Below, in pieces: positions 26,689 to 34,434 of a DNA stretch of 64,000 nucleotides. The translations under genes were made by a program, and so were the position numbers. The first letter of the stretch is position 1. Every line of letters starts with the position of its first letter. The notes beneath the pieces were generated by a model. The model was not told the origin of the DNA. It did not search any database and saw nothing but the letters and a program-made list of their open reading frames with translations. Origin of the DNA: an uncultured bacterium. GTDB taxonomy: Bacteria; Desulfobacterota; Syntrophorhabdia; Syntrophorhabdales; JANXAF01. The stretch lies in assembly GCA_938084905.1 (NCBI GenBank), contig CALKEQ010000011.1, forward strand, positions 1 to 64,000, given 5' to 3'.

Positions 26689-26716
26689 ATTTTATCGGTT
26701 CTGCATTTTTTTTCAA
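26689..26716 (-). promoter_or_regulatory. Probable promoter of the Hsp20 gene
   Basis: On the minus strand a -35 TTGAAA (26711-26716) and a -10 TAAAAT (26689-26694) are spaced 16 bp apart. They lie about 50 bp upstream of the Hsp20 start, in the divergent gap with the radical-SAM gene. It looks like an ordinary housekeeping promoter, not a sigma-32 type. Confidence 0.45.
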
Positions 26717-26721
26717 GTTCC

Positions 26722-27630
26722 ATGTTCATACCGTCTTATCGATCACTTAAGGAAAAGGGCTTATTGGAAGAAAGGATAAAGCTTCTTGAGGAAATGATGA
26801 GCCCCTGTATCCTCTGTCCGCGAAGATGCAGGGCTGAAAGAAAAAAGGGGGATCTCGGTTATTGCAAGGCCCCCTACGACCTTTACGTCTCTTCTTTTTT
26901 CCCTCACTTTGGAGAGGAAAGACCCCTAGTTGGCACACACGGATCTGGGACTATCTTTCTCACCTTTTGCAATTTGAAATGCGCCTTTTGCCAGAATTAC
27001 GACATAAGCATGTACGGGTACGGAGAGAGAGTTACCGTAAAGGACATGGCAAGAATGATGCTGAAACTTGAGAAGATCGGTTGTCATAACATAAACTTTG
27101 TAACCCCTACCCACTATGTCCCCCATATAGTGAAAGCGATCTCTATTGCGGCAGAGGAGGGGCTTTCAATTCCGATTGTTTATAATTGTGGAGGATATGA
27201 ATCGGAAGAGGTTATAAGGCTTCTTGACGGTATAATCGATATCTACATGCCAGACATAAAATTTCTCGATTGGAATCTATCTCAAAGGTACCTAAACGCG
27301 AAAGACTATCCAGATGTCGTTAAAAAAGTTGTAAAAGAGATGCAACGTCAAGTTGGTGACCTTATCTTCGATGAGAATGGTATTGCCCTAAGGGGTCTCC
27401 TTATAAGACACCTTGTCATGCCCTCCTGCACTGATGACACAAAAAGGGTAATGAGATTTATAAGGGATGAAATATCGGATAATGCGTTTGTGAACGTTAT
27501 GGCCCAGTACAGGCCCTGCTACAAGGCCGAGATTTTTCCCGAAATATCGAGGAGAATAACAGTAGAAGAATACAGAGAAGCGCTCGAATATGCAAGATCA
27601 ATAGGATTGAAGAGAGCCTCTAGTCACTGA
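26722..27630 (+). CDS. PflX/PflA-type radical SAM protein
   Basis: The 302-aa protein has an N-terminal Cys cluster (CILCPRRC, then GYC), the radical-SAM motif TFCNLKCAFCQ (CxxxCxxC), and later NCGGYESEEVIRLL and YMPDIKFLDW. This matches the PflX family (COG1313), related to pyruvate formate-lyase activases; its true substrate is not established. Length is typical. Its 3' end overlaps the convergent lipoprotein gene by 11 bp. Confidence 0.85.
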   Translation: MFIPSYRSLKEKGLLEERIKLLEEMMSPCILCPRRCRAERKKGDLGYCKAPYDLYVSSFFPHFGEERPLVGTHGSGTIFLTFCNLKCAFCQNYDISMYGYGERVTVKDMARMMLKLEKIGCHNINFVTPTHYVPHIVKAISIAAEEGLSIPIVYNCGGYESEEVIRLLDGIIDIYMPDIKFLDWNLSQRYLNAKDYPDVVKKVVKEMQRQVGDLIFDENGIALRGLLIRHLVMPSCTDDTKRVMRFIRDEISDNAFVNVMAQYRPCYKAEIFPEISRRITVEEYREALEYARSIGLKRASSH

Positions 27631-27904
27631 GTCTTTTTTTTAGGGCTTCATTGGCTTTTAAGACCTCGCCAACGTCTCTGCCCTGTATTTCCCAGCTGTA
27701 ATTTCCCTTTGCGTCCCTCTTAAGTTTTACCTTTATGTCCCCTTTCAAGCTCTTCCTCAACTCTTCTATTTGCCTCTCGTACTTCTCTTTCTTTTCCTCT
27801 TGGGAGGTTTTCTCAGGGTAAGTTAGGTCTTTGAATCTTTGACAAGAGACACAAAGGAGGGAAAGGACGAGAAGGAAGGCGAGGATTTTGCCATAAACAG
27901 ACAT
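27620..27904 (-). CDS. Small lipoprotein of unknown function
   Basis: A 94-aa protein starts with a lipoprotein signal (hydrophobic core, lipobox LLCVSC with Cys near residue 21). A short charged helical segment (KKEKYERQIEELRKSL) and a basic/amphipathic C-terminal part (VKLKRDAKGNYSWEIQGRDVGEVLKANEALKKRL) follow. I recognise no family. It is divergent from the release-factor-like gene, only 16 bp away. Confidence 0.7.
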   Translation of the reverse strand: MSVYGKILAFLLVLSLLCVSCQRFKDLTYPEKTSQEEKKEKYERQIEELRKSLKGDIKVKLKRDAKGNYSWEIQGRDVGEVLKANEALKKRLSD

Positions 27905-27920
27905 TCCTCAAAATGGTATA

Positions 27921-28307
27921 ATGAAAGGGGGTTACTTTTCAAGAATGGGGTATGTTAGCCAGAAAAAAGAGAAAGCTCTAAAGGAGAAGATGGAGAAGCT
28001 TGGTATCCGCGAATCTGATATAGTTGAAAAATTCATCCGTCCTGGAGGACCTGGCGGCCAAAAAGCTAACAAGGTTTCAACTTGTGTTTACCTCAAACAC
28101 ATCCCAACGGGAATAGAGGTTAAATGCAAATTGGAGAGATCTCAAGCCCTAAACAGATTTTTGGCACGAAGAATCCTCGTTGAAAAGATAGAGGAGCTAC
28201 TGAAAGGAAAAGAGTCCGATAGAAGAAGGAGAATTGAGAAGCTAAGAAAGCAGAAGAGGAAGCTCTCAAAGAGGGCAAAGAGGAAACTATTAGAATCTAA
28301 GTGCTGA
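27921..28307 (+). CDS. GGQ-motif release-factor-like protein (ArfB/RF-H-like)
   Basis: The 128-aa protein carries the peptidyl-tRNA hydrolysis motif in RPGGPGGQKANKVST and a Lys/Arg-rich C-terminal tail (RRRRIEKLRKQKRKLSKRAKRK), as in ribosome-rescue factors that hydrolyse peptidyl-tRNA on stalled ribosomes. There is no codon-recognition domain. The ATG at 27921 overlaps a perfect TATAAT (27917-27922) and has no ribosome-binding site; ATG 27945 (MGYVSQ) is a good alternative start if that -10 box is used. Confidence 0.85.
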   Translation: MKGGYFSRMGYVSQKKEKALKEKMEKLGIRESDIVEKFIRPGGPGGQKANKVSTCVYLKHIPTGIEVKCKLERSQALNRFLARRILVEKIEELLKGKESDRRRRIEKLRKQKRKLSKRAKRKLLESKC

Positions 28308-28351
28308 ATATCCCTTAAAAAAAAGGAGAAGTAGGCGATAATCAATAAGGC

Positions 28352-30892
28352 ATGGAAAGGGGAAGTCTATCAATTGAAGAGCTTGCAGTCCTCTTTACGG
28401 ACGTTGCAGGCTCTACGGAGTACTTTAGGAGGTACGGGGACGAAAAAGGCAGGAAGATGCTAAAGAAGCACCTTGATCTTTCCTCCCCTTATATCTACGC
28501 CTTTGGGGGGAGAGTTGTAAAAACAGTCGGTGACTCAATAATAGCTTACTTTAAGGACCCAAGAGATGCACTTCTTTCCGCAATCTCCATCCAAGAAAAA
28601 CTGAAAAGGTTCAGGCAACCTAAAGGCGAAGAGGAAAGGATACACGTAAGAATTGGCATCCACTATGGAAGAACTATTGTCGAGGAAAATGACATATTTG
28701 GAGATGTGGTAAACGTAACTTCCAAACTTACGGAGATTTCGGAGGTGGATGGGATTTTGGTATCTTACGATCTCTTAAAGAGGGTGAATGGAATACCAAA
28801 TGTCTTTTTCGTTGAGTTACAAAAATCAGAAAAAAAAGGAATTGTACCTGAAGAGATCCAAGTGTATCGCGTCATCTGGCAGGAAGGTGTAGAATTTGAG
28901 CCTAAAAAAAGGACAGGGATTTTCGTGAATGTTCTACTTCCTTTGTCGGCAAAGAGGGCAAAGGAAATCTTAATGAATAGCTACGGAAAAGATATCTCTC
29001 CTTTCGAGGAAATAAACGTGAGAGAGGAGAGCTTAATCCTTATAGTTCCGAAAAAAGGGGTGCAACTTCACGATTGCCTTGAAAAAATAGGCTATTCTTT
29101 TCTTTTAGAAGGTCCTCTCCCACCAAAAATCGTGATTGACCTATTTCTACCAGGTGATCCTCTAACATGTGAAGAAGGGGAGATGCCGTGGAGGAAAATA
29201 GTTCCGGGAGAAGCTTTCATCTCCTCCTGTGCACTTGAATTTACAGAAGGCGAGTTCGCCCTTGAAGAAGATGTGGTCTTAAGTGGAAGGGAAGGGATAA
29301 GCTACGTAAAAGTGAGGTGGTGTCCTGAGCAAAAAAACTTAATTTCTGAAGAAGGACTTCCTCTTTTTTATCTTTCCGGAGGCGAAAAACCCTGTTTTTA
29401 CTGCGGTGATAGAAGGCATAAGATGAGTGAGTGTCCATCGAAAGAATTACTGGATCTTGATCAAAAAGTAGATGAGATAGGGTACTACCCTGAGGATCAA
29501 CTGATAAGGAGCTTCTTTAACTATCTTATCCTTGGATCAGAACGAAATGAGGGGCTTCCAAGAATGATCCATCTGGCCTTTTTTGAGCCAAAAAAGATAT
29601 TCCAGCTTAGGTTTTTAAACTTCCTTGTGAGCCGAAAGTCCAGAGAATGGGAAGACCTAACTGGAGTAAAAGACTCGGATCAGAAAGGTGGTCTTTTGAG
29701 GATTGCCATTGACTCGATTAGACTTTCCGATTACAAAAAGGCCCAGGAATTTATAAAAAGGGCAGAGGAGGAAATAGAAGACCAATTTGCTATCTTCTGC
29801 GTAAAGGGGTTTTATTACCTGGAGATAGAGAATGATGAACATGCAAAAAAAAGCTTTGAGATGGCCCTAAAATATGCAAGAACAAAGGCAGAAAAAACTT
29901 ACGTTCTTTTCCTACTTTGGCGGCTTAGCTTCATCTCTAATAACTTTAAAGAGACAGAACGTCTAATTAGGGACATAATCGATTTGGATTATAGCCCTAC
30001 TTTGGTCCGATATTCTTACTCCATTTTCAAACTCCACTCCTCACAGCTCTTCCCAAAGGAGAGGGAAAGGCACATAAAGAGCCTCGTAAAACTAATAGGG
30101 ATGAGGAAAGAGTACTACATTTACGTAATTTTTGACGTAGAACTTGCCCCATTCTTTCCTTACATCCTTAAGGAGCTAAAGGAGCTGAACCTCATTGCAA
30201 AAAGGGAAGCTGAAAGTTTCATCTCGGAAGCCTCGAACCTTTACTTTTCCTCAGAGCCCCTTCTTCTGAAGGAGGAGATGGAAGAACTTTCATCTGGAAT
30301 AGATTCTGCAAAAAAGATGATGGAAAGGGGTGGATATTTCGCTTTTCTCGACTCGATAAATACGGCCAAATTAGTTATGGAAAAAGTCAGACTTATTGCG
30401 GAAAGGAGGGCAGAGGAGAAAAAAGAGGCAGTTGAGGCCATAAAACAAAAACTTGACTGGATCAAAAGTTACGTGGACAGGTATCCTTATCAGTTTTTTT
30501 TAAAGGAGGTGAAAGTAAGACTAAAAAACGTTGTTGACAGATTTTTTTCCCTTGAAAAGATAGGCTCCTTTTCCCTATGGGCGGAAAAGAAGAAGGAAAT
30601 AGAAAATGAGATTCAGTTTTTAGAGAGGCGGCTTAAGAACGCTGAAGATTTTCGTGTAATCGTGGGACTTTCGTGGACCTTTCTCAAAGTTTTCGGAGGC
30701 TGCTTGATCCTCCTTTACGTGATCGATTTTTTTATCCTTCATTTTTTCTCAAGTAGCCTTGAAAGGATTTTTAGGCGCGACTTTTTTGAGCTAAAAAGGG
30801 CTTTTTTCTATCTCGGGTTTGTGTTCTCTTTAATCTTCTCCTTTTACCTTACTGTTCGTAGAGGCGTAAGATGGAAATGGGTATCCTTTTAA
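28352..30892 (+). CDS. Class III nucleotide cyclase with CCHC zinc knuckle, helical repeats and C-terminal membrane helices
   Basis: This 846-aa protein starts with a class III adenylate/guanylate cyclase domain (about 10-185). Metal aspartates are in FTDVAGST and TVGDSIIAYF; the transition-state pair occurs as VNVTSKL, so the usual Arg is Lys. After a region of unknown fold comes CFYCGDRRHKMSEC (residues 348-361), an exact C-x2-C-x4-H-x4-C zinc knuckle. Helical, TPR-like sequence follows (about 440-620), then a coiled segment, and two membrane helices near 770-840 with a basic tail. It could make cAMP in response to a protein or nucleic acid bound by the knuckle; this is inference. The 3' end overlaps nfi convergently by 63 bp. 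Confidence 0.85.
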   Translation: MERGSLSIEELAVLFTDVAGSTEYFRRYGDEKGRKMLKKHLDLSSPYIYAFGGRVVKTVGDSIIAYFKDPRDALLSAISIQEKLKRFRQPKGEEERIHVRIGIHYGRTIVEENDIFGDVVNVTSKLTEISEVDGILVSYDLLKRVNGIPNVFFVELQKSEKKGIVPEEIQVYRVIWQEGVEFEPKKRTGIFVNVLLPLSAKRAKEILMNSYGKDISPFEEINVREESLILIVPKKGVQLHDCLEKIGYSFLLEGPLPPKIVIDLFLPGDPLTCEEGEMPWRKIVPGEAFISSCALEFTEGEFALEEDVVLSGREGISYVKVRWCPEQKNLISEEGLPLFYLSGGEKPCFYCGDRRHKMSECPSKELLDLDQKVDEIGYYPEDQLIRSFFNYLILGSERNEGLPRMIHLAFFEPKKIFQLRFLNFLVSRKSREWEDLTGVKDSDQKGGLLRIAIDSIRLSDYKKAQEFIKRAEEEIEDQFAIFCVKGFYYLEIENDEHAKKSFEMALKYARTKAEKTYVLFLLWRLSFISNNFKETERLIRDIIDLDYSPTLVRYSYSIFKLHSSQLFPKERERHIKSLVKLIGMRKEYYIYVIFDVELAPFFPYILKELKELNLIAKREAESFISEASNLYFSSEPLLLKEEMEELSSGIDSAKKMMERGGYFAFLDSINTAKLVMEKVRLIAERRAEEKKEAVEAIKQKLDWIKSYVDRYPYQFFLKEVKVRLKNVVDRFFSLEKIGSFSLWAEKKKEIENEIQFLERRLKNAEDFRVIVGLSWTFLKVFGGCLILLYVIDFFILHFFSSSLERIFRRDFFELKRAFFYLGFVFSLIFSFYLTVRRGVRWKWVSF

Positions 30893-31543
30893 TCCCAAAA
30901 TCTTGAATTTTTTTGAATTAGAATGGGCACGTCTCAGTGGCTCTGGGATTCTAAAACCCTTCGAACACTTAAGAACCAAATCTAAGGCAGAGTGGAGGTC
31001 TATCTTGTACCCTGGAGAGACAAAAATCGGATTCACGTCGTCCTTTGTTCGCAAAGCAGCTCCAATCACTTTTCCATCAATGTATATGTAACTGTACGAT
31101 CCTCTTTTTCTTCCAGGTTGATCGTAATTGCCGAGTAGAACCTTTTTCGCGCAGCCTATGGAAGGTATTCCAGATGCGATTCCCAGGTGGCTGGCAAGAC
31201 CGAGCGACCTTGGGTGGGCGATACCATGACCGTCCACGAGCAAAATGTCAGGCAAAAGGGTGAGTCGTCTCAAAGCAGAAAGTAGAGCCTTCCCCTCTCT
31301 GAAACTCAAAAAACCGGAAAGGTAAGGAAATTCGACTTTTTTCTTCGAAAATCCATCCTCCAGATGAACCATATCTGGAAACTGAAAGAGGGAGGCACAG
31401 GCGTAAATCGAATCCCCTGAATATGAGGCATCTACTCCACAGACTAAGCGCACTCTCCTCAAATAAGGAGATAGACTGACCTTTCTTCTTAGGAGATCCT
31501 GTATCTTTACAGCTTGAGAAAAATTTTTTGCCCAGAGCCTCAT
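30830..31543 (-). CDS. nfi: Endonuclease V (deoxyinosine 3'-endonuclease)
   Basis: The 237-aa nuclease cuts DNA near deaminated bases, chiefly inosine. Recognisable pieces are VCGVDASYSGD (first metal Asp), PDILLVDGHGIAHPRSLGLASHLG (Asp and substrate-binding region, around 100-120), GCAKKVL and SPGYKIDLHSALDLVL (third acidic residue). Length fits the family. The last 21 codons overlap the end of the cyclase gene on the other strand, and they are outside the catalytic core. Confidence 0.93.
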   Translation of the reverse strand: MRLWAKNFSQAVKIQDLLRRKVSLSPYLRRVRLVCGVDASYSGDSIYACASLFQFPDMVHLEDGFSKKKVEFPYLSGFLSFREGKALLSALRRLTLLPDILLVDGHGIAHPRSLGLASHLGIASGIPSIGCAKKVLLGNYDQPGRKRGSYSYIYIDGKVIGAALRTKDDVNPIFVSPGYKIDLHSALDLVLKCSKGFRIPEPLRRAHSNSKKFKILGLKGYPFPSYASTNSKVKGED

Positions 31544-31579
31544 GCCCTATTATATAATAATACCTAATGGAGGCGAAGA

Positions 31580-32176
31580 ATGGAGATCGGCAAAATTGAA
31601 AAACCCTCAGTTGAAAAGTTTGCTGAGAGAAAAAAGCTCTACTGCGTAAATCACGTCTTTTTTCCCGCAAAGGATGAAGATTTCAAAAAAATCTTAGACA
31701 GGTATTGGACTGAGATAGATGAGCACTTAAGGAGGCTCGAACCCCTTGGAAAGATAAAAAAAATCTTCATAGAAGGGTTCATATTGGAAGGGGATGAAAG
31801 TATTTCGGGAGTGAGGGAGGTAAATGAGAATCTATACAACCTTCTGAAAAAAAGGATAGACGAGGGGGGAAAGGTTATCCAGATAGAAGAAGAGCCTTTA
31901 TTTACCGCCTTTGTTGATTTAAGGAATTGCCTTTACATAGTGAGAAACAAGGAGGTTTACGAAAAACTTTACGCCTATTACAAAGAGGTTGCGGAAAAAA
32001 GGTTCACCTCCATAAGGAAGTCGATCATCGAAGCTCTTGGAGAGGGAGAGTCTGCCCTTTTGATCATGGATGAAAACTTAAGAGCCCTAATCGATTTTCC
32101 GGAGGAGATCGAGCTCTTTCTCGTTGTCCCTCCATCTTACGATGAGATAGTGAAGTACTTTAGAGATAAGAGGTAG
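31580..32176 (+). CDS. Conserved-looking protein of unknown function
   Basis: The 198-aa cytoplasmic protein, rich in Glu/Lys and helical, has no signal or membrane segment. Notable stretches are KIKKIFIEGFILEGD, IEEEPLFTAFVDLRN and GESALLIMDENLRALIDFPEEIELFLVVPPSYDEI. It has good coding character and a strong ribosome-binding site (GGAGGCGAAG), and it sits 13 bp before the QueG-like gene. I do not recognise the family. Confidence 0.7.
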   Translation: MEIGKIEKPSVEKFAERKKLYCVNHVFFPAKDEDFKKILDRYWTEIDEHLRRLEPLGKIKKIFIEGFILEGDESISGVREVNENLYNLLKKRIDEGGKVIQIEEEPLFTAFVDLRNCLYIVRNKEVYEKLYAYYKEVAEKRFTSIRKSIIEALGEGESALLIMDENLRALIDFPEEIELFLVVPPSYDEIVKYFRDKR

Positions 32177-32189
32177 GACTTAGAGATCT

Positions 32190-32897
32190 GTGCCTTTTGG
32201 TGAGGAGCAATTTAGAAACTGGCTTTTGTCCCTTGATCTCGACCTTTTCGGCTTTGCAAGGATGGAGGACTACGATGGTGAGATCCTTGGGGTGGAGGAG
32301 GAGGTCATATACGCCCTTCCATACGCCGTATCGATTGGTATTAGGCTTTCGAGAGCCGTTCTCTCCACAGTAAAAGACGGACCCAACTTACTTTACTACC
32401 ATCACTACAGGCAGATAAACTTAAGACTCGATGCCTGCGCTACTTTAATATCAAGGAAGCTTGAAGAGGAAGGATTTATGGCTCTTCCACTACCCGCTTC
32501 CCAGATTGTGGACTGGAAAAGACAGTACGGTCACATATCCCACAAGAAGATTGCAAACCTTGCAGGATTGGGTTGGATAGGAAGGAATAACCTTTTAGTT
32601 AATGAAACATTCGGTTCACAGATTAGACTGACCACCATTCTCACAGATATGCCCTTAAACCCTGGAAAAAGGTTGGATTTCGGGTGCAATGGATGTAAGA
32701 TGTGTTTAAGCGTCTGTCCAGCAGGTGCAATAAAGGAAGACCCAAGGGATTTTGATCATATAGGATGTTACAAAATGATAACTGAAATGAAGAACAAGAG
32801 AAACATAGGTCAACACATTTGCGGGATATGCGTAGAGATATGTAAGGGGAAAATCAGAGAAGTCTTACAGGCACATAAGGGGATAAAAACTCCTTAA
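32190..32897 (+). CDS. QueG-like double 4Fe-4S protein (epoxyqueuosine reductase-related)
   Basis: The 235-aa protein has a region related to the DUF1730/QueG core (QIVDWKRQYGHISHKKIANLAGLGWIGRN) followed by a ferredoxin-type double cluster: CNGCKMCLSVCP and the second set HICGICVEIC with an intervening Cys. QueG (epoxyqueuosine reductase) is about 380 aa with an N-terminal cobalamin-binding part; this protein is shorter and lacks the HEAT-like C-terminus. It may reduce another substrate. The GTG start is 13 bp after the unknown gene. The 3' end overlaps hisHF by 44 bp, convergently. Confidence 0.75.
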   Translation: MPFGEEQFRNWLLSLDLDLFGFARMEDYDGEILGVEEEVIYALPYAVSIGIRLSRAVLSTVKDGPNLLYYHHYRQINLRLDACATLISRKLEEEGFMALPLPASQIVDWKRQYGHISHKKIANLAGLGWIGRNNLLVNETFGSQIRLTTILTDMPLNPGKRLDFGCNGCKMCLSVCPAGAIKEDPRDFDHIGCYKMITEMKNKRNIGQHICGICVEICKGKIREVLQAHKGIKTP

Positions 32898-34425
32898 CCT
32901 CTCTGATTGAGATTTCCCCTCTGTGGAATATACCTGCACCTAGTGCTGCCTGAGCTTGGGTCTTCTCAAAAACCTCAAGAAAGTGCCTTGGACTGCCAGC
33001 TCCGCTTGAAGCTATGACAGGAATGGAAACCGATTTTGATACGATATCTATAAGCTCAAGGTCAAAGCCCATCTTCGTCCCATCTCTGTCTATTGAATTG
33101 AGAAGGATCTCTCCGCAGCCTAGATGCTCAACGACTTTTGCCAAGGTTATCGCATCTATATCGGAGAGTTCCCTTCCGCCCTTTACTGTACACAAAAAGT
33201 AGCAGTACCTTTCCCCATTGGGACCTAGATCTTTACTCTCTATGACATTAAATTTAGTCCCCTCAAGGGAACTGACATAAACCCTTTTAGGATCGATTGA
33301 GACCACAACGGCCTGACTCCCGTATACCTTTGAGATGAGCTCAATTGAACTTTTTCCAGATGCCCCTTTTTTGAGAAAATCCCTCGCTATAGATACAGCA
33401 TCAGAGCCTATCGATACCTTATCTGCCCCTGATCTGAAGTACTCTTTGGCCACGTCAAGTGCGGAGTAGTAATTCCCATCCACATCTACGTACTCCCTTA
33501 TTCCTCCTCCTACTGTTAAGGGAACGAAGACATTTTTAGAGGTTTCTTTTAGGAGCTCAAGCATTGGCATGTCCAAAAGAGGATAGTTCCTGAAGCCTGT
33601 TATATTTAAGAAAATGATCTCATCAGCTCCTTCCTCAAAATACCTTTCCGCCATGGCTACAGGATCTCCCAGATCCCTCACCTTCCCCGTTTCCTTATCC
33701 CTAACATCGTATTTGTCACCCTTTGTAACAACGAGCCTTCCAGTATCGTCTGCTCTCACATCAAGACATACGATTATTCTTTTTGAGAGTGTTGTTCTTT
33801 CTGGACAGATGGGTAGATTCTCTTTTCCTCGCCTAAGAAAGTTTAGGAGAATCTTAAGGCCAGCCTTTCCACTTTTTTCCGGATGGAACTGGACACCAAT
33901 AACATTTCCCCTTTGTACTGAACTGACAAATTCCTCTCCATAGTCTGTTGTTGAGAGAACTATTTCAGTCTCAAGGGGTTCTATAACGTAGGAGTGTACG
34001 AAGTAAAATCTCTCATGGCCATTTATTTCGTCAAAGAGAAAGGAGGGCTTTTTAACCTTTATCCCATTCCATCCTATATGTGGTACTGGAAGGGATGTTC
34101 TGAGTCTCCTCACCTTCCCCTTAAAAAATCCGAGACCCTTTATCCCAGGTGCCTCCTCACTCTCTTCAAAAAGGACCTGCATTCCTAGACATATTCCAAG
34201 ATAGGGTCTTCCAGATTTCAAATATTCATGTAAGGGGTTAAGAAGACCCCTCCTTTTTAGGCTCTCAATTATCTCACCGAAGGCACCAACACCGGGGAAT
34301 ATAAGAACCTCTGCAGAGAGAATATCTTCGGGTTTCTCAACAAACCGGACATGGTAATTTAGCTTCCGGATGGCGTTTACAACACTTCTCACATTTCCCG
34401 CACCGTAATCTAGGATAGTTACCAT
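32854..34425 (-). CDS. hisHF: Bifunctional imidazole glycerol phosphate synthase, HisH-HisF fusion (HIS7-like)
   Basis: One 523-aa chain joins the glutaminase HisH (about 1-200) to the cyclase HisF (about 215-523). HisH shows ILDYGAGN, the nucleophile in GICLGMQVLFE, and QFHPEKSG with catalytic His/Glu. HisF shows KRIIVCLDVRADD (first catalytic Asp), VPLTVGGGI and the DRDGTKMGFD segment with the second Asp. The enzyme converts PRFAR plus glutamine to IGP and AICAR in histidine synthesis. Bacteria normally make two separate proteins; the fused order and extra segments (KYDVRDKETG, VDGNYYSALDVAKEYF) resemble fungal/plant HIS7. It is last in its operon and not next to other his genes. Confidence 0.95.
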   Translation of the reverse strand: MVTILDYGAGNVRSVVNAIRKLNYHVRFVEKPEDILSAEVLIFPGVGAFGEIIESLKRRGLLNPLHEYLKSGRPYLGICLGMQVLFEESEEAPGIKGLGFFKGKVRRLRTSLPVPHIGWNGIKVKKPSFLFDEINGHERFYFVHSYVIEPLETEIVLSTTDYGEEFVSSVQRGNVIGVQFHPEKSGKAGLKILLNFLRRGKENLPICPERTTLSKRIIVCLDVRADDTGRLVVTKGDKYDVRDKETGKVRDLGDPVAMAERYFEEGADEIIFLNITGFRNYPLLDMPMLELLKETSKNVFVPLTVGGGIREYVDVDGNYYSALDVAKEYFRSGADKVSIGSDAVSIARDFLKKGASGKSSIELISKVYGSQAVVVSIDPKRVYVSSLEGTKFNVIESKDLGPNGERYCYFLCTVKGGRELSDIDAITLAKVVEHLGCGEILLNSIDRDGTKMGFDLELIDIVSKSVSIPVIASSGAGSPRHFLEVFEKTQAQAALGAGIFHRGEISIREVKEFLSPYVPVRLL

Positions 34426-34434
34426 AGGTATCCT

